The notes below the pieces were generated by a model that saw only the letters and a list, made by a program, of their open reading frames with translations, had not been told where the DNA came from and did no database searches. The position numbers and the translations under genes were made by a program. A stretch of DNA of 64,000 nt, taken from positions 3,895,001 to 3,959,000 of the forward strand of contig JAVTVX010000012.1 in NCBI GenBank assembly GCA_033439265.1, given 5' to 3'. Shown here piece by piece: positions 50,001 to 63,525 of this stretch (positions are counted from its first letter, which is position 1; every line of letters starts with the position of its first letter). This DNA is from Dillenia suffruticosa. Its lineage: Eukaryota > Streptophyta > Magnoliopsida > Dilleniales > Dilleniaceae.

Positions 50001-52606
50001 GTTATAGCATGGTTGATATAGTGGAAATATGTTGTTATTAGTGCAGAATATTGAGAAGAAATGGATGTAGTCCTACTCAGGTGTAGCTATTTTTTTGTCA
50101 AATGTAGATGCAGAGGAAAAAGATGGTGTGGTGTGAGAGGCGACTTTTCATTTTTTGAGGATGCTTTGGATAGAGTTGCTAGTTTCATGACTGTTTTTCA
50201 TTGTGAGAGTTTGTAATTGCTCTCCCTTTGTGCTTTTCTTGCAAGGAAGTTGTAATTCCCTCCCCTCTTACCACCAAAAAAAAAAAAGTTGGCGAGTTGA
50301 TCTAGAGAAAATTCATGCATCTTAAAGTCTTTCCTTCATATTTAAATAGTCATTTTTAATTGCTCAAGTTTAACAATATTTTGTACTATGTAATGCTAAA
50401 AAATTTTTGTAAGGATGTTGAGTTTCTAAGCATGCAGGATCACTTGGATCTGTGAGTTCACGCGGTACATTGTACAGTGACAGGCGATCTGGACCATCAA
50501 ATGTTCTCACATGGTAAAACATGCTTTGCTTCATCTTATATAGATGTTGAATTGATGTGTTTTATGTTACAATTTGACCTATGGTGTTATTTACATAAAT
50601 AATAATGAAAATAAGTATGCAGCTTATTGTTGATGATTGACATGGTTGCCAGCACTAGTAGTTGATTAGTTAATTAAATATGCAAACTGGTATCTTTGTT
50701 TTCTACTTGCAAATAGTTCATCTGTACATCCTTTGTGCACATCTCTTATTTTTATTAAAAAATAGATCTGCTGGTTAGACACGTTGCATAAGAATGGACT
50801 CCAGAGTAAACCATACAGTTCTCCCCCTTCTCCTCTTCCTCCCACTCTGTCACTCTCTCCCTTTTGTTCTTTTGTGCTTGTCCTCTTTGCTCACTTGTGT
50901 GTCTTTATCAGACTCAGTGTCTTAAGAAAGGTGAAAACTATTATAAAATAAGAACTAAGAGGAAGCAGTAATGCACCCTTAGCAACCGTTGAGCCTAATA
51001 AGGAACCTACAAAAATGCTACATCTGCATAAGCAACAAAAGATTGAGAAGAAAAGATATAAACGAAGTTAGAAGCCAAAGTTGGAAACTGGAAAGGGGCC
51101 TCTCAGTACTTGAAAACTTTCCTATTCTATCCCTCCACAATGACCAATGATAGCTAGTTAGATCATCCACGTAAAGCACACCATCTTATACCCATAGGGT
51201 CGTAACTTGCTATATGCACTTCCACAAGGCATGGTCATTAGGGTATAGAGTGTTTGAAATCTTAGGCGAACCATGGGGGTTTGAGTAATCTTGAGGAGTT
51301 CTTGCCTATTTGTTTCAAGGGCTTTCTCTTCGAGAAGGACGCAAAAGCTTTTCTTGGAAGTGTTATTTATTTATTTATTTTGGGGGCAGGGGTAGTAGCA
51401 GGAGGCTTTAGAGGTAATTCCTTTCTGTTCAGGGGGGATTGGAAGGCTCTCTTGGTTTGCCATTTACCATTATTTTACATCTTATTTGGATTATATTTTT
51501 CTTTTCTTATTAAGATTATACACTTCAACAAACTTTGTGTCTATGGGTAGTGCATGAATAAATGATTTAATAACACAAGCTCCATGTTTGGACGGCACTA
51601 TGTTAAGCCACCATTTCCTGAAAGTTGTATTTGATCTATGAATCTGCTTGGTGCACCAAGAAAGCAAACTCAAATACAACTTCCATGTAGCTTTTGAATG
51701 GAAGGTATCTCTCCTAAGATCAACCTCAAATTATCTTTTGAATTGCCCTTTTCTGTCTGGCTTTATTGTCACGCTTCAAAGTCTTCTAAGATGAAGTTCC
51801 TTAGAACTTACCGAACAACAATAACCACCACCACTTAAGCCTTAATCTCAAATTTTTAGGTCTGCCGCTTGAGAGACAAATATAGGAGAGAGACAAAAAA
51901 ATAAAATTTAACTTTGAAAATAAAAATAGAAAAGATATTACTAAAAAAATAAAAATAAAAATAAAAATAATGAAAAAAGAGAAATAAAAATAAACTATCC
52001 ATAGAAACTTAAAATGATAAGAGATGATTTAATTATTTCGGATTTTTCTGTATCATTCATTTTTATCTAAAGTCATCTGCTCAACTAAACACTCATATCT
52101 TTACGAATAACTTGTATCCAGGTTTTCCATAACCTATCCTGACATTTCACTAATTTCTTATGTTTAAGGTGTTGCTCCTCTTAACTGGTGTGTTTTTGGG
52201 TTTTCGTTACACATGTCAAAACCACCTTAGACAATATTTTCGCATTTTATCCATTGTTGATCTTACTCTCAATTTAGTATGTATTTCTTCATTGGAAGTG
52301 ATCCCAACTTCGTTGCACATGCATTAAATGTTATACATGTGAATTTACTGCAGACACATTGAACTTTGAAGTGGATATTGTGGAAGACTTGAAGTGAATG
52401 TAATATTCTTCTGTGTCATTTAGTTCATCCTCGGTAAATTATGTAATTTTTTGACTTCAGCTTGTGTAGAATAGACTCGTGGAGAGGACTTCCAGTGCTC
52501 AGGGCAGTGAGTTTTTATCAATTCCCATGATTTGGGGATCACAAAATGCCAACAAATTCTTATACTTTGAGCTCTTTTTTTGTAATGTAATTTGGATATT
52601 TGGATC

Positions 52607-52643
<37 letters not shown>

Positions 52644-55600
52644 ATTACCATTTGATTGTATTGAGTGGTGCCAGATAATGTGCAGGTCCGGAAATGTTTC
52701 CACTCATGTATCTGCACCTCATAAAAAGAATTTGTTCTTACAAAGTTTGCATGATGAAGAGGAGCAGAAATCTGGCATTGTGAATGATGTGAATGGCGAG
52801 AAGGGGGACCCTTGTGGAGAAATTCAGGATAGAGACATAATCAACTCTCTAGAAAGTGGTGTTCAATATTGGACAGACTTTTCAAAAGTTCATTTTCATC
52901 CCCGGAGTCTTTATGAGTTAAGCGGATTATGGGTTGATGACCAAGAATTTGACAATTATGGAATTGGAAGAGATGCATTCTCTGGATGTCTGCGACATGA
53001 AGATATGAATGAGAGGCTTCGCTTTTTTATGGAAGAGTGTGACCATATTCAGGTACTTTTTTTATAAAACTGTCAACTTTGAATTTGTCTGGAAAAGGGT
53101 CTAGGAATATCACTTAAATAGTTGGTACTGAAAATTTAATGTTAAATTATAAATATATGCTGAGTTTATTCTCCTATATCTGTGTTCTACAACTCTAGTC
53201 AACACAACTAAGTCATAAAGAACGAGATCGGCTATAAGAATACATTTCCCACTTCTGGTTTGAGAACAAGAAGGATACCTGGTTATTGTAGACATAAGAC
53301 TAATTTTAGCCTTTTTTGCTCTTTCCATTTTTTTGACATTTAAAATTGCTTCGGTAGCTTAATATTCATTTAGCATCCTAATTTAGATATTTAGTTTTCT
53401 ATTGTTAAGCAAGTATTAGTGAGTAACCCACATAAAATCATGATTTTAAGTTGCAGCCTTGGTCACGTTACCAACAGCATGAGGCACAACAGATTTTACA
53501 TGCAGGAAAGTGCCCATTGCGGTTTGATAGTATGTGACACTGCAGCAGTAATGCAATCATCATAATGGCTCAGTTATGGTCCGTTGATGGCCATGTCAAT
53601 CAAAATGATTGTTTTACTGCTCATCAATGCTGTAATGGCTGTTACAAGTCCTACATCGAGCCATTATGTTTATGCTTATGACTGTTACTGTTATCATCAT
53701 GCACATTGAAATCACTTTTAGTATGTGGTCACAAACTTGTTTCTCCGGTAAAGGGACAGCTTTATATATGGTACACGATCTGCTTTCTGTTGTGATAAAT
53801 AATGGATTGCATCTCTGTAATTCTAAAACTAAGACCGCTCTCTTGATTGATAATATTGTATGTACAGGATATAATTTTATTAATGGAGGTTGCTAGTTTA
53901 AGTCTTTAATAATTTGCACTATTACCTTGCTAATTTTAGGGATGGTTAGAAAGTTCATCATCAACAACAGTTATCTTGTTATTTTTGTGCATGGCTATAG
54001 TAGATAGCAACTTAAATGGGGAAGATATGTTCAAAAATGTTTTAATGTTATTCTTCAATGGCATAAGGTCGAGGGTTTCATGCTTCCTCATGAAACTTTT
54101 GAAGTTCTTGCAAATGCTTAAAATTTCCTGCTAAGGTCCAACTGGTGTTGATATATCATTAAATATTTTTTTCTTCTTTGGCATCAAATTTGCATAAATT
54201 TGTTTGATGTAAATACCTTCATATATGTGAAACAGGGTATTCAATTTATAGTGGATGATTCTGGAGGATTTTCTGGTTTAGCTGCTGATTTCCTGGAGAA
54301 TATAGCAGATGAATATTCACACACTCCCGTGCTTCTCTATACTGTTCGGCCCCCTAGTGATTATGCAAACTCTAGGTGCAAGAAACAAACAATCTTTATG
54401 GATCTTCATAATGCAGTTTCGTTTTCAAAACTGTCACCCTTCTGCAATTTGATTGTACCAATTGGTCTACCCTGTCTAAGTACAAGTAAGCCATACCCCT
54501 ATTGTGGAAGCTCTTATTTTATAAGTTTCTGTGTTCCCTCCATGATGTTAAATAATATGATGTTGATGTTAGTTCATCCACGAAACAGGTTCTGAGATGA
54601 TTTATATTTTTTTTTCTTTCTTTCGAAGGATAAATTATTTATCATAGTCAGAATGATGCGACATCTGCTGCTTCCGAGGCCAAAGAAACTGATATGTCCA
54701 ATAGAGATTTGCAATCTGGCTCCAAGTCTTCTGTATTGAATCCTTGTGCTTTCATGATTATTGCAACGATGGATGCATAGTCCAACATAACATGAATTTT
54801 GCCCCTGTATAGACCATTGACTTTTAAGGTTGCTGTCAATATTGAATGCTGTTTGAGAATGTTAGGTTGCTGTCCCTGTATAGACCAATTACCTTATGAT
54901 AATGATTATTTGAGATTCTTTCATAGTCCACTACTGTAGAGTGGACTTTGGAACATAATATGAATTTACCTGTGATGCCACTTCACCGTTCAGAATGCCT
55001 CTTTGGTCTCATTTGATGTAGCCATGGTTATTGATTTTGGTTGCCTTTCCTGTATATGATTACTGAGCTGACTGAGGCTGTGTCACCTGCTCCTAGTTGG
55101 TCTTGCAGTCTAGCCACCAAGCCAAAAATCATGAGCAGGTCAAGAAGTGTTGTGCCCTGGGGCACCAAACATTGGCTCATAGTGACTTATTGCACTGTCT
55201 TACCCTTCTGGGTCTGGCCACGTGATCTAGATAGGAAGTCATGCTGTCAATGTGTTCTATATCAAAAGACATTCAAATTCTGTCTCTTGCATTATAAATG
55301 TTTTTCACTGGATTTTGCACCTATGGCCCTGAGCTCACCTTTTCGCTCAGGATTGAGTCCTTGGGTGAAACTATAGTGTTTAACATGCTTTGGCATTTCT
55401 TGTGTGTCTGCAAGAGGACCATGTTGACCTTCAACTTTATCCTGCAATAAGATGACAGGGATTGATTCTGGTGCCTTTTCCTTTGGTATATCTGCTAACC
55501 TTGACACTATAATGGGAGGTAAACAATTCTATTTTGTTGTTTCTTGATCACACGGCAAAAAATGCTGGCATGCTTGTAAGAAGCGTAAAAACAGTGTCTC

Positions 55601-56924
55601 TCAGGCCAAAACATGAATAACCTGTCTTTTTTACCCGTAGTTTGGTAATCACACTAAAATATATGCAAAATTTTGAAGGTAAAGCTTCATCATTACTTCA
55701 AATAAAAGATGAAAAGACCTACCACTGCAGTGCTGTATATGCAACTGCCCTGCACTCCATTGGTCTACCTTTCAGAATGGAATCACTTGGATCGACTGCA
55801 GATTCATGCTATGTTTCTGGTGCCATAGATGTCAATGGAATGGTACAAATGTTAGCAGGCCAGGCTAGGCAGAATATGGTTGCAATTTTGGATGCTGCTA
55901 TTCCAGCACCACCTTTGATGAGCAGTAAGTACAATAGTGATCGGTGATTATTTGCTTCCAGGTTCCTTTGCTAAAATATCACGGATCAAACTTTTATAAT
56001 ATTCCCAGGGAAGCAATTTGGGTATTCCATTTTAAGCAATTTGCAGCCATTGACTCCAGAGGTTGCAGAGGATGTAGAGGACTTGCAGGCAGTGGAATCA
56101 GTGACAATTCACGGAGCCCTTGGATCAGGTATTTTCTGGAGACTTTTTAGGAAATTACTTCTCTTTCTCTCTATCTCTTTTCAATTTTTGTTGTCCTGGA
56201 TATCTTTAACTTGCTTCTTTAGATTGGTTTGTTCATCGTTGTGCTCTGGTATTAGAAATTTCCACTTATCATTTTATTATTTTTGACTGGTAGACAAGTT
56301 TCATGTTCCCAAAGGATGAACAATTGTTAGCAATGGTTGATAGACATAAAAAATTCATGCGCAACAATCTTTTCACCATCTGATTACTTGATTGCTCTAC
56401 TTTATAACTGAAATTTGATTGCTCACTTTGTGTTGGGCTAGGATGCTTGTTACTTAAATATTGTCTGTCTTGCAGATGGGTGTCAGGCTGCGGCTGGTGA
56501 TGTAAGAGATTCAGTTGATGCTGCTTATGAGCATTCACTGACAAGACCAAGGTTCTCTCATCTTTCGGTGGCACTTTGTCCACTTCCAATTCCCCTGCCA
56601 TTTCCTTCAATCTTTGGAAACTCAGTTGGCCAACATGGTGAGCTGTTAGACAATCCAGTCCCAGGATCCCCATCGTGTGGATCTCTTGATGTACATTCCA
56701 TCCCTGTGGCAGCAAGATTACGATCAAGCACAGCTGTGTTGCCATTCTTGGAGAAAAGGTTGGGAAATCTTTGCAGGTTCGGTATACAACAAGGAGCTCC
56801 GGGTGCGGAATTGCTGAGAAGCTGGGGCTTTGGAAAAGATGAAGTGGAAGATATGGGAGAGACACTACTTAACATGGTAAAGACACTAGATCCTCATCCT
56901 TGTGAGTCCTCTGATTCAGATTAA
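44087..56924 (+). CDS. MSTO1: Misato/DML1 homologue (tubulin-like protein), complete
   Basis: Exons: 44087-44158, 45197-45298, 45753-45798, 50438-50513, 52686-53052, 54236-54485, 55679-55924, 56009-56128 and 56476-56924. They total 1728 nt, 575 residues, every junction GT-AG and in frame. N-terminus MREIVTIQAGGFANFVGSHF is the Misato signature, related to tubulin. Later landmarks: DMDVLYRTGETQQ-like block, TPRLVSVDLQGSLGSVSSRG, DFSKVHFHPRSLYEL, IQFIVDDSGGFSGLAADFLE, VLLYTVR, IGLPCLSTSK, LPIPLPFPSIFG, SLDVHSIPVA and an end in SESSDSD-like CESSDSD. In animals and yeast the family affects mitochondrial distribution and morphology; the plant role is little defined. Intron 3 (4.6 kb) contains the composite LTR element. 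Symbol is by homology only. Confidence 0.96.
44464..44640. mobile_element. possible DNA-transposon fragment in Misato intron 1
   Basis: A block beginning CAGGGGCGAAGGGTGGGGG and ending GGGTTCACCCTCCTTG has imperfectly inverted ends and an internal GGGGCAGCTGCCCC palindrome, resembling common plant DNA-element termini. No convincing target duplication is seen. Confidence 0.3.
46038..46772 (+). repeat. LTR copy 1 (plus orientation)
   Basis: 735 bp, TGATGTGATCATC...GGGTTCACATCA. It is followed directly by a primer binding site. Its middle differs from copies 2 and 3: it lacks the TGGTATAAAGATGGAATGAA segment and has its own repeated GTGAGAAACGGGT. Confidence 0.88.
46774..46787 (+). other. primer binding site, initiator tRNA-Met type
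   Basis: TTGGTATCAGAGCC lies one base after LTR copy 1, the standard plant LTR element PBS. Confidence 0.85.
46788..47386 (+). other. internal remnant with purine-rich tandem units
   Basis: No coding domain. The stretch 46908-47075 is made of A-runs with repeated GAGGCCGTG and GACCCACAAA words. A lysine-rich open frame here is a by-product of the A-runs. The right part is T-rich and similar in character to the internal region of the minus unit. Confidence 0.6.
47387..48127 (-). repeat. LTR copy 2 (minus; 3' LTR of the minus unit)
   Basis: 741 bp, ends TGATGTGAACCC / GATCACATCA. Relative to copy 3 it has lost about 36 bp between short GGC repeats (near 47753), a segment that includes the CTATTTATAG box. 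Confidence 0.88.
48128..48612 (-). other. internal region of the minus unit with PPT and PBS
   Basis: On the minus strand the PBS TTGGTATCAGAG (48611-48600) follows copy 3, and the polypurine tract AAGAAGGGGGGAA (48140-48128) precedes copy 2. The 485 bp between the two LTRs encode nothing recognisable, so this is a LARD/TRIM-like non-autonomous element. Confidence 0.8.
48613..49381 (-). repeat. LTR copy 3 (minus; 5' LTR of the minus unit)
   Basis: 769 bp, the longest of the three. It has the CTATTTATAG stretch (TATA-box candidate on the minus strand as CTATAAATAG). Its outer end abuts target duplication ATAAG. Confidence 0.88.
52608..52640. repeat. (TC)n microsatellite before Misato exon 5
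   Basis: TC dinucleotide run about 45 bp before the exon 5 acceptor. Confidence 0.9.
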
Positions 56925-57638
56925 GCTTCCAGGTGAGCTACAAGACCCGTTCTTTTCAGACATCTTTTGTCTACTCCTGCAAATGTTGCCTCATCAATCG
57001 AGGTTCAAATTATCTATATTTTGCACCTCAGATCACCTGAATACCTAGAAATGCTGGATAGTGACTGCAATGGTTGAAAGTAGAGACACCCAACTTTCTC
57101 TACTCCCATTTTAAGGAAAGGGACCTTGTATCCTTTTGTTGTCCACTTAAATTTTGTTCGTGAAATTCTGAATTCTTGTGATACTTGAAGTTCAAATGTT
57201 GTAGAAATTTTGTGAAACATTACCCTCTACTAAGCAAAAGTAATGCAACCAAAGTCTGATCTTTTCAATGGAAAATTATTTATATATATAGCCCTTTTGG
57301 CTCTCCCTCCTCTCTCTGCAGATAAATATGGACTTGAACTGAATTAACATTTTACATATATGAATTGATTTGACTAATCCTAAAGGGGTTCTAATTTTTT
57401 TTTTTCCTACAACACCAAAGAAGTCTCATGAAAATATTATGTTTAAATTTTTCGGGTGCCGATATATCCTCCCAGAACTCTGAAGGAGACTTGAGAAAAC
57501 AAAAATCTATCATCACAGACGAGCAATATCTCCCAATCAAAAACAAAATAATAATAATAAATAATAATAAAAATAATAATAAATTAAATTAAAAAGACAA
57601 GGTTACTTGGCCGCTTGGTTCAATTAAAGGCAATGTCG

Positions 57639-57672
57639 CCCCCCCCCCCCCCCTCTCTCTCTCTCTCTCTCT
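57639..57672. repeat. C15 run joined to (TC)n
   Basis: Fifteen C followed by a TC repeat. Confidence 0.9.
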
Positions 57673-57928
57673 GTGCCTTCTTAATAAACTGAAAAGAAAA
57701 AAGAAGTGAAATACGGTAAAATACTAACTCATACGGAAAATAAACAAGATATGGTACATTTTAATACATATGTACATGCTAACTCATGTATTTACAAAAT
57801 TTACCATATTTATAAAATACATATAATAATATGTATGTAAAGTACATACGTACACACATATTATATAAGCAGTGAGCTTTTATTAACTCAAGTCATAAAA
57901 CCATAGTCAGATAGTTCAGTTTATAAAA

Positions 57929-58041
57929 ATTATTGATGAGATGTTTACAAAAAGATAGTTTAGTGGTATAAATCTTATTCTCACATGATAATTCCATATT
58001 CAAATCTTTATAAAAAAAAAAAAAAAATCATTGATGAGATG
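57929..58041 (+). mobile_element. 83-bp SINE with poly-A tail and 15-bp target duplication
   Basis: The flanks are ATTATTGATGAGATG (57929-57943) and ATCATTGATGAGATG (58027-58041). The body has an A-box-like ATAGTTTAGTGGTATAA, a B-box-like ATTCAAATC and a tail of about 15 A. Confidence 0.75.
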
Positions 58042-58189
58042 ATCAGAAACTATGAAAATTAATCCCTGATACCACCAGTGTCTTAGGGGCCAGCTCATGC
58101 TATGACCAGAGTTACTCAATTACCCTTACAAGAAAAAGGACAATAAAATGACAATTAGAAAATAGGAAAAAGGAAAATTAAAAATAATT

Positions 58190-58194
<5 letters not shown>

Positions 58195-58225
<31 letters not shown>
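58195..58225. repeat. (CT)n microsatellite
   Basis: Uninterrupted CT dinucleotide run. Confidence 0.9.
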
Positions 58226-58229
<4 letters not shown>

Positions 58230-61200
58230 GTATAATGGGCAAATACTTTAAGCACCATTTACAGCGATTTGGCAGGTAAGAAAACTTTTGTTACAAATCT
58301 TAATCTCATCATTTTTTTTTTGGTTAGGGTTTTGGGAAAGAGGAGGAAAGTGGAGAAGGTTTAAAAAGAGATCTTAATCTCATCATTGTAATCCATTTTT
58401 TACGTCAATTCTTGCCGAATAGGATTCCTCTTTATTTTGACAAACTCAACCTCACGTTTTCATTTACTTCCTAATAAAATAATTTAAATCAGAAAAAGTC
58501 AATAGCTGAATTGATATAATTTGACATGAAGGAAATTTGGGAGGAATTGAAATCTAACCTGAAGGGAGGAACAGCCTCACATGCAAGTGGGCAATTCATT
58601 TCATCTCGACTTTGGCTTCATAATTCAATAATATATAGTCACTCCAACCAATACCATTAAAAAATTCATAGGTTAAATTTTAAGGTTGCATATGCCCATC
58701 AAATGTCCCTGCATAAAAATCTATGAACTTCAGCATTTTGAATATAATAATATTCCAACAACCACAAATTTCATGCATACAATAATTTTTTTGGATCATT
58801 ATATAAAGTTCATTATATTTTGGATCAAAAATAATATGGGTCAAAGTTTTTTTTTTTTTTCTCAGGAGGGGTTAATATATTCACGTGGCAACAATCCAAA
58901 CATACCTAAAAAAGGAGAAACCCTAAAGAGGACGAACTCATGTGGGGCACAAAATATTTTAATACTTGGAGGCAACCCACATTCACTCTCTACCCTATAT
59001 ATATGGGGTCAAATTTTGGTAACTATTTATAAAATACACAATTATATGGGAACTGTTGAAATTAAAATATTATATACGTAAACTTAATGTAGAAGACACA
59101 TTAGATATAATTTGAGGTTTAAGAAAAGTTGAGATTGACTCGCTCTTACTTCTTAGAGAAATCGATTTTTAGGGCAAGTTTTTGTTTGGTTGAAATATAT
59201 ATATGTTTGAAGAAAATAAAATAAAAAACCAAGAAAATAACTCACAAATAATAAATAAGGAAAAGTTTTCAAAGGGGTGCATGTGGGTACAAACATCCAG
59301 GCAAGACTGGGAAGGGTCTAATCTCCATTCAAACTTGAAAGCATAACCGACAGAACATGATTCTTCTATTCCCCCTTTGTTCCATGTAGGTTCCCTATTT
59401 CCCTTACCCTAAAACCTAACCTTTTCAAAGATCCAGATCCAAGAAAGGTCAAAAGGTGATTTTAATTATTACAATGAGAGAGAAGGGGCGGGGGGTTGAA
59501 GAAGGGTAAATGCTTGGGCTGACTCATATTCTGAAAGAAGCATTTAATGGTCACTGTTATTCCCCATCAAGACAACGCTGATAGGGATGCTTGGCAAACC
59601 CTTTGAAATGACCAAACCAAACCTTTTCACTCCCACAAAAATTTTCAAAACCTTTTCCATACGATACATCACTGATGTTTGATGTTGGAGGTTTTCTTGC
59701 AGATGTTAAGCGTGTGGATTCTGCAAAGATGCTTGCTTTATCACTAAACCACAAGATTCAAGTTTGAACGGTTCAAAGGATTTAAAGGAGCAGTGAGATA
59801 CTATTTTATATAATTTTAGTAAATCTAATGAGATTGTAGTAATTGGAGATATTTGTAAAACATTATTAATGAATATTTAAAAAAAAAAAAATTAGAGGTA
59901 GTTACCCTCCAACCTTTTTGACTTCACCATGAATAAACTCAATTTTTGGAACAGACAAAGAGAAAATTTGATAATTTTTTTTTTCTAACTTTACCTTCAA
60001 AAATTTTCAAGATTTAGGTGCTGGGTTTTGTATTTATCTAAATTACAAAATCTACATCCGATGATCCTATAAAACCAGTGGAATAAGAGGTTTGATTTCC
60101 TCATAGTTTGAATTTGTAATGTGAGTGTGAAATTGGCACCTTAGTCCTTTTCACATATTCACGAACACTCGCAGAAACATTTAATAATAATAATAATAAT
60201 AAGCATTTCTTCTCGTAACAAACATGTTTTTCATTTTTTTTGACCCATAAAAAATGAGGGTTTTTGTGGGTTCAAAAGTTTGATAACATTGTGTACGGAA
60301 AGCATGTCACAAGAAGTCTTACCAAGTTAATGCACTGTAAATACAATAATCGTAAGAATAGAAAAAAAGATTGATTATTTACTTTTCGACATTATATATG
60401 ATACTTTTTTTATAGTTCGAATTCAAGATTTGTAATGGAAAAGAGGATAATGATAATTGGGTTTTAACTCATTGACACAATATATATACTACAAATTGAT
60501 ACACTTGCGGATCACAGGATTTAAAAATTAACAAAAAAATAATCTAAGTGAATAATTAATTAGCTACTAAGATAAAAAGGTGTCATTGGGATTGGAGGCC
60601 ATCCTTTCCTGACCCACTTTGATAATTTCATACATTATTAATATGTGCATGGGTACATGCATGGGATTTCTCGGGCACATAAAAATATGATGCATGATTG
60701 AGAAAATAAAAGGGTTGAATCATAACATCTCTCCAATGGCATTTATTAATTTGAGATAAACTTGATCCCTTTCATGCAATCATAATTAAAAAAAAATTAG
60801 CATTTATTAAGGTTATATATGTGACGTCAAAATTCTTAACGACGGACTGAGATATAATTCAACTGATATTATCTCATAGTTTTAGAGATTTTCTTTGACT
60901 TGTTACTACAAAGCAAGCGAACTCATTTAAAAAATCATGAGGGTATTGTTCCTTAATAAGTAGGAATTTAAAACCCAAATTAGGACTACTTAAGAAGCAA
61001 GGATAAAAAAATAGCGCCCTCATAGTTGTTTAAATAGAATTAATCAGAATATAATTCTAAATAAAGATATAAAAATCAACATATAAAGGTAAGGATCAAA
61101 AATATCATTTGTGAAAGGTTTGAATATACATTTGCCTCATCGAGAGAATATCAACTAGAAAAGGGCTTTAGAAGTTTGCTATTCCGCGCCTAAGTCAAAG

Positions 61201-63525
61201 GGCTCAAAACTTAATGACAATGTGAAGGGAAAGAAGGGGCTGATGCTGAAATCAATGCCGAGATCCTACATATGATATTTGAAAGCTGCTGCTATAACCT
61301 TCTCTCGCCCCAGAAATATAGAGTCCTCTCTCTTCAAACTTGAATATCCAAAACCCCAGATGACTTGCCAACTCAATTGTGTATCTTTTAAACCCACTCA
61401 AGTCTCCTCTCTCACATGTGAAGCTCCCTCCCTCCCTCCCTCCCTCCCTCCCTCTCTCTCTTCTCTCATCCTTCTTCTTCAGTTGGACAGGGCAGATATG
61501 AGCTGCACCAAGAAAAAACAAAGGCAAAGAAAGCGTGTTTAGGAATGTGCAATTCCTTTGATTAAGGATATAATAAAATTCAATGGAGAGAGAAAAAAAA
61601 AATTCAAAGAAAAAGATTATAAAAGGAGCATTCATATAAGGGTGATGCTATTCGTGTGTGTATTCAATACACAACCAAAATTACTTTATTTCTAACATGG
61701 TCATATCCACAGAATATACAGAAAGAACTCTATTAATATTTAAAAAAAATTAATATCTCATTCCACCAATTTATGTTATGCATGATATAAAATAGTATCA
61801 GAGCATGAGATCGTACTAAGATCATTCTCAATCCATTTAAAAATTCATGTGATTGGATAAAAATACCCACTCAGGGAGTGTTTAAAATTAAAAAAAAATA
61901 ATAAAAATATCTCATTTCACTTAAACTTTAAGAAAGAAAAATAATTATTAAACTTTTGAAAACGATGATAATTATATAAAACATAAGGGAATTCATATAA
62001 AAGTAATTTCTAGAAATAGAGACATGACAAATATACAAATTGAAGAATAAAATAGATATAATAAGAAAAAGTTAGGCATAATAGTTCAATCATATTCATT
62101 GCAAATTGAAGTACGAAACTGAAACGTGCCGAAAAGGAATTACTACCCCATCATCAAAAGACAAATAACAAAAAAGTCCCAGATTTCCACTCTGATTAGA
62201 ACTAGGGTTTAAACTCTCTCAATAATTAAATATTCAACACTTGGCTTGCTTTCTGTTATTTTGTACATGTTTATCTGTAAACCAAAAAAGAAAAAAAAAG
62301 AACCAATAGTTCTTTCTTATACTTTTAGTGAGAATAGGGGTAGTAAGTAAAATAAAACAGATGCATGAACAATAACATGGGATACATTTTCTAATATTGT
62401 TATCGTACAAACTACATGCTCTACCCCAATCTCAATGCATATAGGATTATTTTAAATAATTTAGGTTTCAAAACACTTACATTTTATGGGTAAGTCTAAG
62501 CAAAATCAGGTAATTTTTTTGTATCAAATTCTGGATGTGTTTTGAGATTTTAACAACTTTTAATCGTGTTGTCAAACAAACATAAAGTATTAAGTAAAAT
62601 TGCTTGCATCAAACCATTTATAAAATAATGACTTTCTATTGAAAAAAGAAAAAAGAAATGAAGAAAGGTAAAGCCTCCATTAAATTAAACCAAGAGCCTA
62701 GGACAGCCCGACCGCAGTTAATGAAAATAGCTGAGAGGAACTAGCTAACTTCCATTGTAAGAAAGCTCAGAAATTACTCCTCACCTCAAGTCTTCTCAAA
62801 CAACAGGTTAATGCATTGAACGAGGACTCAATTCATGGAAATTGCTCCAAACTCTAACACAATCTGAAATAAAAACTACATAAAATTTGGTGAAGTTCTT
62901 TTTTTTTTTTTTTTTTGCCGAAGTGGCACTAAATAATACCAAGTAACTTCAATCTGTAGAAGGGAAAAAGCATTTGGGGCATGAGCAATAGGACTACTCT
63001 TTAACGAGGAGAGCATATTGACAAAAGGGTACACAAGTAATAAATTCACAAGTATGTTTTCCGTTAAATTTTTTTTCCCTTTTAAGTTTCACATTGAAAG
63101 CAAACCGAAGTTTTCACTTATAGGGAACAAACAAAAGCTGTGTCTACATATTCAATCAGTCAATATCTTGTCAAAAGATCTTAAACATGAGGGGCGGTAT
63201 CTAAACGGACATGAAAAAATAAATAGAGGGTATGGGGTTTTCATTTTAGGGGATAGTGTGTGAGTGTTACTAATAATTGACGAATGTGACATAACTTTTA
63301 CAGTGAAAAGACAATAATTCCCTTAACAACCCTTCTGCGCCACGCATTTAAAGAGAAACCCATTTTCACAATGCCTCCGCATTTTATGAAAAGAAACACT
63401 AATCAATCAAAACTCTCACATAAATGCAAAAACTTTAAGCAATCATAACAAATTAAATACATATATATAGAAGACAGAGAGAGTACCTAGAATAGGCAAA
63501 ATTTTGAGATGAGACGCCCAAGATT

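Larger units (their letters stand above)
56925..63525. other. 6.6-kb intergenic region with no recognised gene
   Basis: AT-rich. It contains Misato 3' UTR at its left, a C15-(TC)n tract (57639-57672), a small SINE, a CT repeat (58195-58225) and a (CTCC)n run near 61431-61453. The short open frames have no family resemblance. Confidence 0.6.
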
